From: Syngnathus acus
Taxonomy: Eukaryota > Chordata > Actinopteri > Syngnathiformes > Syngnathidae
Assembly (NCBI RefSeq): GCF_901709675.1
Contig: NC_051091.1
Span: forward strand, 8,776,967-8,840,966
Direction of reading: 5' to 3'
DNA length: 64,000 bases
Shown piece after piece: positions 11,255 through 37,391 of this stretch (positions are counted from its first letter, which is position 1; each line of letters opens with the position of its first letter). The position numbers and the translations under genes are program-made. The notes beneath the pieces were generated by a model that did no database searches, was not told the origin of the DNA, and was given only the letters and a program-made list of their open reading frames with translations.

Positions 11255-13037
11255 GCACCTGCCGGGGAACAGCAGACTCTGGTCTAAAATAGTTTGATCA
11301 CACGTCATGTTAGCAAACATTTTCGGGTATTCCTATTTGAAAGTAATCCCTTTTTTTTTTTTTTTTTTTTTTTCACTCAATAGTGTCCCCCCCCCCCCCT
11401 TTGTTTCTCGTGCTCTGCATCTCTGTACAGTTTATGCAGAAGCACAACATGGATGGGCCAAAGTCCTGCTTGCTTCAAAATATAGTTTAACATAGTTAAT
11501 GACTGACAGAGATTGCCTTGTGTATCCTAAATGTGTCAGAGTAATCAATCGTCCACAATGTTGAAAGCTACACATAAAGCATGTGATCTAAACGTTTTGG
11601 AGAATTTTTATATTGTACAGCTTGCCATAAACCTTTTACTCGACCATGCTAAGAAGTTGCATTTTAAACAAATATATAGTTAGAGATGTGTTAATTATTT
11701 GAGCTGGTTCTGTTTTTGTCATCTGTTTATTTTAGATTCAGTGTGTGTTTTTACAGATATTTTTAATCCACTATTTGTATGCAAAAAAAAAAAAAGCATC
11801 ATTCCATTTTATGGCTCTGAGATGGACGCTATTGCATCGGTGAGGTGTTCAGTGGTGCCTTTTTACGCTCTGATTTTATGTACAATAAAAAACGTCACAC
11901 TCGCTTTAATTTCATGGATTACTTTGACTTCAACACATCGCCTTTGTTTACTGTGTGAAAGTTGACCGATAACAGATCCAATTTATGTTGCCAAAATCTC
12001 TAAATATAGCGGTGCCTCACTGGTGCGCTCTAGTGGTTGAACAGTGTAAGCACAAGTAATCATAGTATAGTGTTCTATTTTCAAATGATCACTTCTACAA
12101 CATTCTAAGGCAATCACAGCTTTATCACTGGGGAGACATCATTAAGCAATATACTTAATAAATAATTTTCAAAATTTAATTTTGATAAATGGGCTTGTGC
12201 TTTTATTCACAATCCCAATTATCACAGAAAGCTGTCAAGTTGATTAGACCGCGCAAGTGAACTTATCGCCTTGGCAACTATTAAACATGTCATCTCCACA
12301 ATATGTTTTCATATCTAGTCTAACCTTTGCCCAGGCGGGATACCACACTGGGAAATGCAACTCACTTCTTCCACACATTCGTTGTGTCACAGCATCTGGA
12401 CTTTGTGCTCTGTCTTTATGGGAAGGTCTTAAGTGTTTGCTCAAACTATGACTTGGAATTTGAGCTGGATTTTAAATATTCCATACGGCAGATCTTAAAT
12501 TGCATTCAACACAAAAGGTAAGAACACTGAAAATTTCCTAAACTTTGTTTATACAGTATATTCCAAAGTGTATCTTTTAACTATAACAGAATTACAAGAA
12601 CCCAAGTGATGCTGGTAGTTTTGTATCTGTATTTTTGGATCTATATTTGTTGACATAATGGTAATTTTGGTTGTAAAAGGTGATTCAGTTGGAAGTTCTT
12701 TATTGCTGCATAAAATACTAAAATGTTGAGTGCTCACTGAAATAAAAGAAAGTCTGTTTAAAGCGTTCCGTGAACCTGAATGGATGTTGAAAATTACAAA
12801 AGAAATCAATACAAGTATTAATCAGTGTTTATTTTAACATTAGTGTTAGCATTTTTTACCTTGGCAAATAATTATATGTGGACCTGAGTAAAACAGAAAT
12901 TCAATTAGAACTTTGGATTTTGGATCCGTTAAGGTTTTTCTATAATAAGGCGTAAAAACTAAATATAGTACCATACAATACTATAACGCTACCTTGTTTT
13001 ATGACATTCATGCGACACGACAGGTGTGTGCGTGAGG
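11255..13037. other. irf6 3' UTR and eps8l3 upstream region
   Basis: A poly-T run (about 11351-11373) and a C run lie just after the irf6 stop codon. An AATAAA polyadenylation signal is present near 11883 in a 3'-UTR-like context, giving a 3' UTR of about 0.65 kb. The rest, up to the eps8l3 start, is AT-rich with no coding signal and should include the eps8l3 promoter and a non-coding first exon, since the ATG exon is preceded by an acceptor-like CAG at 13021-13023. Confidence 0.5.
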
Positions 13038-16000
13038 ATGTTCCGGAGCGACAGTTCACTGGCGAATGACACCAGCAGTTATGCCGGATCCGTCCTGTCC
13101 AAGTATGTGCGTCATCCTGTCCATTATTTTATCATAATGCCCACAGTCAACCTTGAGCAAATGTACAAAGTAACGACAAATACTTCACTGTACTAAGTAC
13201 AGGTCCTGTCTTTTTTTTTTAACTGTAACACGAGTACAGGAGTTGAATTTTCCTACACTTGAAAAAAATGACGTGTGCCTAAACCGCACATTTCAGAAAG
13301 GCCCGAAGGCACGCCTAAGTCATAATCGTGCTTTCTAATCAGCATCTTAACATGCCACGTCCGTGTGGTGGAGGTGTTGCCTTGTCAAAAGGGGAGTGCT
13401 TGCAAACAGATTTCAATAGTTGAAAGAAATATAGGACTTTTGTTTGTTAAAAAATATTTGAGTTCAGCTCATGTTAAATTGAAGTAAAATGTAACCACAA
13501 GGCGTGAGAACCTTTTCTACCAATGGCCTCCAGTATTTGCTCTTTGTTGTGACAGTGGCAACTCGGTCACAGACGAGGTGTCATCGCAGGTGTCATGTAT
13601 GTCGAGGCCCAGTGCAAGGTCGATATACAGTAAGTAACCGCACCGTACAATTTGAGCGATGTGGGATCACTTTCATGATCCACTGTTTCGACAGTGCGAA
13701 GGAAGGAGTACGCCGCCTCCGTGACCAAGACCATAAAGTATTTCCATTACAGAGTGGAGGTAAGGTCCAGAGTCATGTTTACCAGCAAGGCTCTAAGCTA
13801 GCTATGTTTATCCTCCTCGCTACCTTTACAGTATTATAGAAGTGTTAATGCAAGTGTGATGAAATTTCACCAAGGCTGGTGATTTTTGACTGATTTTGTC
13901 AGCAATCTAAAATATATCTACAATTGGCCACGATCAACCTGAAAAGCTATTAAAATTGATCAAAGGTCTTAAGGGGATAATTTGATGTTGTTGTTGCTTG
14001 TCAGCATCTCCTCACATGCGACCTGGATGGCAAGGAGCTGCGAGGCCTCGCAGACTGTGTGGACAGGCTCAATCTGCTCGACAAGATGAGCCGAGTATGG
14101 GGCCAGAACATGCTGCTGGAGGTCAAAGAGCCTGACCTGCTGCTCACCGACATAGAGACCAAGGTCACTTGCAGGCGCTCGTGCGGAATCCATCTATTTT
14201 CTATCGGGCTTTTCATCACAGGATAACAATGTTGGACTTTCTCTCAGGAGGTGCTGGAGTCTATTCATCTAGGTGACATCGTGGAGCTGAAGGCTGTGTT
14301 GGACACATCTGCTTCAAACTCACTCCTGGCAATGACGGTCAAAGCAAACAAGAAACACATGACAAGTGTCTTCCTGTTCCACTGCGAAGATGTCAGGGTG
14401 AGAATTAAGACCCCATCCGATAAGCCTTTCGAGTGGTTCTCAAAGTGTGGCACGAGGGCCACGAGTGGTCTGCGGGTTTTCTCCACGCTTATTTTATTAT
14501 TTATTTTACACGTTTCATTCCTCCAACACAACTAATTCAGACTACCAACCTGATAATGAAATTTCATGTCTTGTTTCCAGGCTGACTACGTCCAAAGGGG
14601 TATTTCAAAAGCACGTTTAAGGTAGGAGCAATAAAACCCGCTCATTGGGTATTCTTTGGATTTGAATGCGGTGACAATTTTGACTCGACAGTGCATTACA
14701 TGAAGAACCTGAAACCCAAAGTAAAATTGAACCCAAAGAGCAAACTCCCGAGTGGGCCCCTCCTGATTACAATGGTGAGGCTGCGTTGACAATAGTAATG
14801 AGATATATTTGTTTAAATCTGGTTTTGGTTGCCCGTTTAGAGGACACTCACCTGGTTATAGCTCGGAAGGATGTTGATGACCAGGAGGAGGAAGAGGAGC
14901 TCAAGGACGAGGAGGAGCTGAAGGAAGAGGAGGAGGAGATGGCCTCCATCATAGTTGAACCTTTGCGACCTCCAAGACCTTACAGAGAGTTGGACAGAAA
15001 TGTGGTATGTAAAAAATGAGGTATATAATCATTATGGTGAATAAGTCACGTGCAAGTCGTAAGCATCAAGAAGTTTGCAATTTTTAAACATTTTTTTTTT
15101 CTGCCTTTGGTGTGAACTCTGTGTTTTGAAGTAGTTTGATGATATTGTTAATCTTCCCATTCTTACGCCACAGGACATCTTGAATCACATCATCAGTGAC
15201 ATTGAGATCTTCATGGGAAAGGTGGCCGCCTTTGCGGTGAAAAATGCAAAGAAAAAAAAGAAAAAGAAAAAAGGAAACGGTTTGGGAATGCAAATATTTC
15301 AACGTATTCTTCATGAGGCCAGCTGCGATTTCAGATTTCAAGTATAAAGCTAAAATACGTTTGTTTTGTTTGTCAGCCATGTCCGGCATGCCCCCAACGG
15401 AAGAGTTCGTAGAGTGTCTCCAGAAGATTAAATATGGGTTCAACCTTCTAGTCCGTGTCCTCAAAAATATCCCATAATTTCTTTTGTCTCCCCCCACTTC
15501 TGCTTGTCTTCATTATCATTTTCATGTCTTCAGGTGGAGCTGAAGGAAAAGATTGCTAACCCCAGTGTGTCTGAATTTGTGCACTCCTTCTTCTCTGCAT
15601 TAGCATTTGTAAGTTGGAATTAAAAGACCGCATCTTTTTACACAAACTGCAACTTTGACAAAAATAGTCATATCTCCTCGGGTGTACCTAATTTTGTGAC
15701 CCATGACATACGCTCACCAGATTGTAAGTCATTGCTCTGAGGGCGTTCCCTCGAGTATCGTGGCGCCTTTGCTGACACCTCAGTGTATCTGCCTCATGAG
15801 TGAGGAGGCGACGGCAGAGGAGGACCAGCTGTGGCAGTCTTTGGGAGATGCGTGGAATATCCCAAGGTAGGGCACAGTCCCAAATTGCGTACCTAACCTA
15901 TGTTCGAGGCGACTCTAGATTATATTATAGCATTTCCTCCTTTGGCGCAGCACCAAATGGCCTGAGGATGACGAAGACATCCCAACATACACGCTGGAGT

Positions 16001-17510
16001 TCTTTGATGGCTGGCAGCCTCCCGAGCTGACGGAGGCCCCTGTAGCTGCCAGTCTGACCCCAATGAAGCCGCAACAGGTTCCACGGCAGCCTCCCGAGCT
16101 TATGGAGGCCCCTGCAACTTCCAGTGTGATCCCAATGAAGCCGCAACAGGTTCCACGACCCCCGTCCAGTCAGGTGAACCCTCACGCTTCCTTTCTTTTA
16201 AGGACTAGAAAAATAAATCGAACAAAACCCCAAGAGGACATTTGCTTTGTGTGTGCAGACAAGCACAGAGGAGACAGCGTCACCTCCTGCACCAGTACAA
16301 CAGTTTGTGAGGATACCAGCGAGGTACTTACGAATGGATATGGTCCTATTTGCAAAGTCACCAAGTTGTGCTTTTTAATCTATTTTTCATTATTTATTGA
16401 AAATTTAACCTAATCTCCATTCAATTAGACATATGGTGCAAATGGAACTTTCTCCAACGTTATGCCCATATGACACCCTACTTTAAAACGGTAACCGTAG
16501 TTTGAAACCCTACTTTGAAAATGTAACCCTAGTTTGAAACCCTACTTGCACAGGGCGCCATTCTAGGACCCCCACTGGGCGCGAGGGTCACGGGCGGGCC
16601 CATTCATCGGAGCTTTAATTACAATTCTGTGTGTCCATACGTGTTTTTTTTTTTTTATAGGCTGCCAGAGAAGAAGCTGCGTCGCATGCGTGTCACGCAC
16701 GACTTCATCTCCCGGAATAACAGAGAGCTGACCATCAGGAAAGGCGAAGTCGTGGAGGTGCAATGTCGTTCCATCCTTTTGAAACACAAAACTCTGATGA
16801 AATAATACAGATCAAATGAAAAGTACGCTCGCTACATCCTGTAGCTGCTGGACGTTTCCAAGCTGTGGTGGAAAGTGAGGAACAGTGAAGGAGAAGAAGG
16901 ATTCGTCCCCAACAACGTCCTCACGGAAAATGAAAACAAAGCTGACGACGTGGTGATTACAATTTTATATAGAACCACAAAGTCATCTTGAAATTTGCTG
17001 TTTACCACCGTAATCATCTGATTCCATATTTTCCCCATGAGCCTTTAATTAAATCTCTGTTCTTCTTCAGCCCATTGAAAGCATTCCTGTCTTAAGCAAG
17101 AAGTCCAAACCACCCGAGGTGAAAGCCTGGCTTGAGCACATGGGCTTCACCAAGATGTGAGTACATACATCATTTTTGTAAAGTCTAGAGAACTTGGATG
17201 ACTTTCGTACACATTGCATTTGAATCCATGTCGGTTACCTCAGACGTCTGATTTGCTCTTGTTCTTCTGTGCTTGCAGCACGGTGCGCTGTCTGGCCGTG
17301 CTGAGCGGCTCCATGCTACTGAGCATGACCCGAGAGGAACTGAAGACGGTGTGTCCGGAAGAAGGCGGGAGGGTCTTCTTCCAATTACAAGCAGTCCGCT
17401 CCGCCTCCTTGACTGTAGGTGGCAACTTTTCCATCTGTTTCCATGGACACCAATAGTGTGTGTGATGTTTACACTGTTACTTTTTCTTGCAACAGTAGGC
17501 AGCAAACTGA
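13038..17510 (+). CDS. eps8l3: EPS8-like adaptor protein (EPS8L3 type)
   Basis: The coding exons are 13038-13102, 13556-13629, 13695-13759, 14005-14163, 14248-14397, 14581-14621, 14692-14774, 14841-15004, 15174-15279, 15377-15450, 15534-15608, 15721-15866, 15951-16173, 16259-16323, 16661-16757, 16845-16952, 17071-17156 and 17279-17414. Phase is consistent throughout, giving 639 codons before a tiny last exon. Order of domains: PTB-type N-terminal half (MSRPSARSIY, then RRKEYAASV, RVEHLLTCDLDG), an acidic Glu-rich stretch with a Lys run, an EPS8 middle region, an SH3 domain at about 505-560 (ISRNNRELTIRKGEVVELLD, then WWKVRN and GFVPNN), and a C-terminal SAM-like domain. The family links receptor tyrosine kinases and Ras/Rac signalling to actin. 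The MSRPS start and overall length (human EPS8L3 about 590 aa) fit EPS8L3 best. Several donors are weak (gtcact, gtttgg, gtccgt). The gene ends with TAG right after CAG at 17493-17495, or with AAN then TGA (stop codon 17508-17510) if TAG serves as the acceptor. Confidence 0.92.
16015..16158 (+). repeat. 72-bp in-frame tandem duplication in an eps8l3 exon
   Basis: Two adjacent copies, 16015-16086 and 16087-16158, each of exactly 72 bp, encode 24-residue units that begin QPPEL and end PMKPQQVPR. They differ at only a few codons. They lie in the proline-rich linker upstream of the SH3 domain, so the duplication adds a second PxxP-type segment without breaking the frame. Confidence 0.95.
16455..16556. 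repeat. degenerate GAAACCCTA-type repeat, copy 1
   Basis: Within an eps8l3 intron the words AGTTTGAAACCCTACTT and CCCTACTTT recur every 15-35 bp. The same vocabulary occurs at 45822-45975, so this looks like a dispersed decayed repeat rather than chance. Confidence 0.7.
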
Positions 17511-18335
17511 ATTGGAGAGTTGTCATGGACGAAAACATCACCAGATCGCGGTCTACCTTCAGCTCACAGTAGAGAAACCTCTATCATTTTCACATTGGCA
17601 CTTTTGACATTAAATATGTCACTGCACACGTAACACAACGCTGGGCATTTTATATTTTAAATTACTTTGTTTACAATGATGATGCTATCCTATGAATTAA
17701 TTCTGTAATTTTATTACTTTGCAGTAGTGTTCTACTACAGTACTGCCCATAGTCCTCTAATACTGCAATAAGAGCAAAATATTACCTTAAGAGTATGAAA
17801 GTATTCAACCTCCAACTCCATTAATGGAAACATCTTACGGGTATAAGTTGAGTTTAAAATTCCAATTTACATTGGATACCTGACAGAAAATAAATGTCAT
17901 TTAAATCTGACATCATGGTTATAAATCCTTCCTTTTTACATTTTACTCAGTTGTGCTCAATATAAAGTGGAACAGCAAATATTTTGTCTGAATCACATAC
18001 ATAACACGTAACAAAATAAATCCCCTCACAATATTTATGAACACGTATTGTAATCAAGCACTGCAGTCAAGTTAAGAAATAAGCTAATGCTAGCGTTAGC
18101 GAGAAGCTAACGAATGTATTTAACACATTGTGTTCCCCAAGAATAAAACAGCACCTCCGATGCAATTCATCTGATACAACTAGCCAAAATACATTCACAA
18201 GTGAAAACATAGAGCGCACAGCACTACAATCAGCAGAAATACTTATGCTAATGCTATGAAAACGAGGGCATCATAGACATGCAATAATATGAAAGTGAAA
18301 TACAGTTTATTATTTTTGTGTCATCTCAAACTTAC

Positions 18336-18632
18336 CACTTTACTGTGTCCGTCGTTTCTATAGATTGGAGGAACTGAACACTCAATGAAACGAAGTCTTT
18401 GGGCGAATCTTGACGAGATTTGTGAAACACTGAAGTGCTTTTCAGTTGTGGGAACTTCGTCCTGAAAATTTAAACTTAACCAGGCCCTTCTTTGAGGTTC
18501 TGATGCTGTGTAATGAGTTGTGTGGATTAATGCATCCAACAACGGAACATTTTGATCTCTCCACTTCGGCATCCTTGAATTGTTTGAACTAAGTAATAAA
18601 GATGGCAGATTGGCGAAACAGTTTGGCCGCAC
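18336..18632 (-). pseudogene. decayed THAP-domain exon
   Basis: On the minus strand one frame reads CSVVGC, like the first zinc-binding pair of a THAP (C2CH) DNA-binding domain. A second frame, entered about 15 codons later, reads SEPQRRAWLSLNFQDEVPTT and then FAQRLRFIECSVPP. These match the usual teleost THAP layout of SEPxRRxxWLxFIFxxVPTT and FAKRLxLxDGSVP. The frameshift between them, and the loss of the Cys and His that should follow in the VCxxHF position, show that it is not functional as a THAP domain. A good donor (GGTAAGT) ends the exon at 18336. THAP genes are often derived from P-element-like transposases; whether this is a dead gene copy or a transposon fragment cannot be told here. 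Confidence 0.6.
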
Positions 18633-21600
18633 CCATTACCTTGTTTGGTAGTGCCGCCCCAAATAGATATAATACGTAATCGAAAATCGATAAAACTGAA
18701 CGGAGTAAAAAATATCCCCCAAACACATTATAAAGGTGTCTCTCCAACACCTGGAGAGATTGATTAAGCTTTTCTACAATCTTGGCTCCAAGTACACAAT
18801 AAAATGTATTTAAAAGGTAAAATAGTGGATTTTCTATATGTCGCCATTAATGATGTTTTACTGTTCCTTGTGTGTCCGTAGCATTTGTTTCAAATCATCA
18901 CCAAAACGTGTGAAGACGTAAAAGTAACACCATAAAAGGAGACATTGCAACACAAAAAGTCGTTGAATGTAGTGTTTACCTCCTCACAACGAAAAAGTGA
19001 ACTTTGACGACATCCACTGGATAAAAAATGAATTACAGTAACAGCAAATTAGGAGAAACCTCGGAATAAAAACAGGCACAGCAATAGGTGATGAAGAATC
19101 GTGCTTTATTTGAACTGCTCAGACATGTTAGCTTTCTTCTTGTGAATATATTGTGTGCTGATAATCTCACTACAGACCGACAGTAGGCAGCAATAACTAA
19201 GGAATTTGAACAAAGAAAATGATAGAAACTACTCGGATTTAACATTTGAATACTTTTAAAAGATGCCATTCATTTGTGTAATAAGATAAAATGTAATATT
19301 AATAACTACAGGATTAGGCATTGTGAGGTAGGACGAGCTACATTAATCTGAAAATTAACATCAGACAATCAACCAAATTAAAATTTGACATTACGTTCAG
19401 AATTTATATATTTTTTTAAATGTGGACACTGACAATGAAATGGGGAAACTGCTGGTTAGATTGTGGTAAACAATGGAAAGATAGATTGTTTAGGCATGGG
19501 TCACATTAAGGTTTCCCCCTGGGCTGAAAAAAACGACACGTGTTGTAGCCAAAGATACTACTTGAGAGTTGATATTAACATGAAGGTCAGAGCGTGTGCA
19601 ATTATTAATTGTTGCTACACGACACCTAATACGTAACACAAATTTGGACCATCTATGTCGCCAAATACTGGCAAACCAACTATTGTTTTCAAGTCAACCA
19701 AAACTACATGAGATACCACCAAATAAAACCTCTTATATGAGTCAGAATATAGTTTAAAAATAATTTTGCATTATTTCTATTTTATTGGTGTAATGCTGTG
19801 ATTCCCCACCAGTGCCTTAAGAGATTATTTTTAATCAAACAAGCAATAAAAGAATGAGTTAAGCAATAATGACCCGCCTCCACAATGGCCAAGCAGCATC
19901 ATAATTATGTTAAACATTAACAGAATCAGATTAACACGAGTACAAAAATCACTAATACACGCTTTTAAAAATACACTTTGTATAATAAGGTCAACAGTCT
20001 CATACTTTGCAGCATATCTGCGGTGCACCTCCTTAGCTTAGCGTAGCAACTAAATGACAAAATGGGGGGAAATGAAGAGAATAGGCAACATCTTCAGGTA
20101 CACTTGCACAATCTACAAAGGGCTACATTGAAAGTTTTGTCCCTGTGAAGACAATAATGATCCATTTTGATTAATACTGTCTGGGGGGTATTTCATTACT
20201 GTAATTTGCTGTGTTCAGTGATGTGCTTGTTTATTGAAGCATTCAAGCTTGGTGTCAATTAGAGTAGAGGCCACTATTTTGAAATTTCAGTATACAGTGT
20301 TCTCACGCAAATTCATCCCATCTTTCTATCTGCTGAAACAGTCACCTGTTTGACATTTTTGTGTGATGTCCAACCTAAACATATTGATTTTATGTCATCT
20401 TGGTGCCAAGGTACTGTGTTGTAATGAGGTTATCTTTATTAAAGTCAAGCCAGGATATAGTGTAATAGAAAAGTAGTGCTTGGTCAGCAATTTGTGACAT
20501 CTACAGGCAATTATATTTCATTTGTAGCAGCAACATCAAATACTTGCAGGTCAGGGCTTGGTCCCGAACCTCCGCAACATGGGGGAACACTGCACAGTGG
20601 TGCCTTGATATACATGTTGACTTTGTTTCATGCTTGCAACTCGAAATTTTTATGTTTCAAATCACCTTTCCATATTTAAATGAAAGTGTTTCAGCCCCCT
20701 AAAAAAAAAAAAAACTCAGATAGTAGATAGTACTCCATAATATTGTACTTTATAAACCCATGCAGTAATAACAGTTACACAAAAAGATTAATTCCTTCTG
20801 GCGTACATGTGCACTTGGCCACCAGGGCACAGTGTAATAGACAGCCAGACACGAAGAAGAGTTTCACAACTACTGTTAAGTGACTCGAGTCACTCATACG
20901 TATCTCAAGGCACCACTGCACTTTGTATTGAATCCTTCATATAAAATGCTTGGTGGCCTGAATGAGATTATTTATCAATGTAAGGTTATAGGTGATTCTT
21001 TAGTTGATGCACAAGTATTTCAGATGTAACATGTCAAGTTTGAATTGCTACAAGAGCCAAGCAACAGTCTGGACCACGACCTAGCATGGTCAATGGGCTA
21101 ATAGAAAAACAAAATATACAATTCAACAGTTTGGGTGTCACTTTGAAATATCAATACTAGAACACTTTTTTGGGGACATGGTAAAACCATGACATGTATT
21201 CTTAGTTGGATTTTCCCACTACTGTATAAAGGTGTACCAAGTTCCCACATGGAACATTAACTCATCAGCTTAGCCGCTAGTTTACTCCGTAAACAAATAC
21301 AGCGCAGCTCAGCCTCTGGCTAGCGGACGTCATGGCGAGCGATATGCTTTTGTTGATACAGCACACGCATTTTAAACAGTTTTTGACATTGTATGTTGTC
21401 ACAGGTTGTTTCTATACAAAATATGTTCCAAGTGAGCCCAAACTCTTTGAATGGTAGCCTATTTCTATGCTAATTCTATAGCTGGTTGGTGGGCATGCTG
21501 CCTCACATGCCTCATGCAGGCATGCAAAAAAAAAAAAAAAAAAAAAAATCCCTAAATCAGGTGCATGCCGCCAGGTGACTTCAGTTCCATTCATTTGAAC

Positions 21601-21984
21601 AACCAATTCTAGATGCAGGTAATGCTGCGTGAAAAAGAATGAACAAGGCACTGTGAACATTTGGTGCATATGTACAGTGCGATGCATGCAAAGGAACAAT
21701 CATGTTAATTTTGAAAACAAACTTTCAGGCCAATAAAGTGTGGAGGAAGCATTCTTCATGGCCACAGTGAGGTAATGCTGGGACGTACATTTGATTTACG
21801 GTTGAGGTCCCACAAGAACGCCTTCATTCTCTTTCTCTCAGTGGAATGTTCTGACAGAAGCGTGAAGGAATAATAATCGTGCTTGTCGCTGTGCTTTGAG
21901 CCGCAAACATTTGCTTGTGCAATTTTTGATATTCATCAAGAACAATGAAGATTCGGCCTACGGTGCATCACAGTGAGTACACAT

Positions 21985-22024
21985 AGATGGATGGATGGAT
22001 GGATGGATGGATGGATGGATGGAT
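21985..22024. repeat. (GGAT)n microsatellite
   Basis: Roughly ten GGAT units. Such arrays often form the 3' tail of percomorph SINE-like elements (compare the CCATCCATCC end at 43991), so this may be the tail of an otherwise decayed copy. Confidence 0.85.
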
Positions 22025-22163
22025 GCAAAAATGGATGGATGCCCAGCTGACCTTCCTAACGCCGGCTGCTGATAATGTGTGTGAGGTTTGGAAGTGTGCA
22101 GGCGGGACTAGTTCCTTACGATGACCTCGGGTGTCAGGTGACATGGCTGACGCTCGGTGTGCT

Positions 22164-35743
<13,580 letters not shown>

Positions 35744-37105
35744 GCCGCTAGTGGAGCGAAGCCCATTAGGGCTGCGCAGTGACCAAAAGAGGGAGGGGGG
35801 AGGAGGAGGAACGGCTCCGACGCATGAGCTCCGTCTCACATTAGGGCAGTCAGGCAGCTGGACCCACGTGAGACTGTGACAGGCTCCTCTGCAGACTTGG
35901 CTCCTCCTCCTCCCTACCAGCCGCAGGTCAATCGAGACACTAAAAGCAAGGATTGCCCAACTCCTGCTGAGGGCCATCCTCCTTGGTTGCCCTAGCAACC
36001 GGAAAATAAGCGTCAAGCAGCTAATGTAAGGGGATCCAGCTGTAGGAGGACACTGGTCGCGAGAGTGCAGCTAGCATACCGGGCAGCTTGCCTCAAGATG
36101 GGCTGGAAGGTGAGCGAAGGACAAAAGTTTTTTTTCCGCCACACTGATCTAAAAATAGCACAGATATACAACCAGACCCGCAAAAGGCAAAAGGAATGCT
36201 GGAAAGGTGAGTGAAGTTACTCAAATACACCAGCTTGAAAGCAGTCCCCAAATAATCATCTGAAAAGTTCCAAAACAAGATACACAGCCCAAACACTACT
36301 CAAGATTTAGTAACAGCGACAAGCAATGTTAAACAATGTCAACAATTCAACATTGTGTCACATTATTTGCTCATCTTAATATTTAGTACCAAAGTTTTTA
36401 TTATAGTATCTATATTAAGAGACAAACACATAATACATCTTGTAGTACTGCTAATGACATTATTCTTTTGCCTTTTCTAAATAATAATCTGTCAAAGCCT
36501 GTGACATTTTATAAACGGTTAAGTATTAGCTGATGATGAAAGATGAAGCCTCAGTTTAATGTCAAGTGCTTTTTGCAGTGAGACTGAAGCAAGAGCACCC
36601 AACACCACCACCTAGTGACGACAATTATTTATGCAGCTAGAAGTGAAAATCCTCCACGATGCCATACACAGCGACCTCACTCACTGTTGGTCTTGTGTAG
36701 ATAGATGCAGGTTTAAGTTAAAATATTGATATATTACAGACAGCAGGGTATCATAGTGATAAAGTTGACACACACGAGCCAACACATACAGTGGGTACAC
36801 AAGTCCAATAAGGGAATTCAATGCAAGAAAAAATATGTAGATCAGTTTTTATAATATTAAGTTACATGATGTACCATTCGGGACAGTACATATATTTTCT
36901 TTAACATTAGACAGTCCAGTCATTGATCACTTTGTCCACTTTTACTTTCACGTTTATGTGGAGATCACGTGACATCGTACTTGAAGCAACCAAACTTTAA
37001 ATGAAAGAAAACACTAAATATTTCGAAGAGGAATTTGAAATGCGAATGAAAAATGCCATGTTATATGTAACTTGGTAAATATAATATGGGAAATTGATGA
37101 CTTAC

Positions 37106-37176
37106 CACCACCACCACCCGACATGGTTGCAGATGAATCGGAATTCGTGAAGCAGCTCATTAAATCAGGAAGTTGC
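37106..37176 (-). CDS. ampd2: alternative ampd2 first coding exon (MSGGGG)
   Basis: On the minus strand an acceptor (TTTTGACAG) is followed by about 52 bp of 5' UTR, then ATG at 37124 and codons for MSGGGG, ending with one extra base at a strong donor (GGTAAGTCA). The leftover base gives phase 1, exactly the phase with which ampd2 exon 27596-27466 begins, so MSGGGG could join directly to DLCGESG. Upstream at 37392 another donor (CCAAG then GTAAAA) closes a probable non-coding exon of about 50-100 bp. AMPD2 genes are known to use alternative 5' exons, which fits. An unrelated minus-strand gene is possible, but no downstream exon of one is visible before 36016. Confidence 0.6.
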
Positions 37177-37391
37177 CTGTCAAAACACGACAAATAGTTG
37201 ATGTATTTTTATTCCCCCGATTCAAAACATAAATTCGCTAGCGTAAACGGGAATCATATCCCTTAAACCTCGAAGACTGAGCTAACTAGCTGCAACAATT
37301 TAGCTTTGTGTTCTCTCGACTCACGTTAGCGTATTAACGGCACCGCTAAGTTAAATAAGTTATTGTTCAAATAAGTATGTCTTGTTTTTAC

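Larger units (their letters stand above)
17511..22163. other. convergent 3' region of eps8l3 and ampd2
   Basis: About 4.6 kb of AT-rich sequence lies between two convergent genes. A minus-strand AATAAA (TTTATT near 19106) could end a long ampd2 3' UTR. A poly-A run of 26 lies at about 21523-21548 and a (GGAT)n array at about 21985-22024. A decayed THAP exon at 18336-18632 is listed separately. No other gene is seen. Confidence 0.5.
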
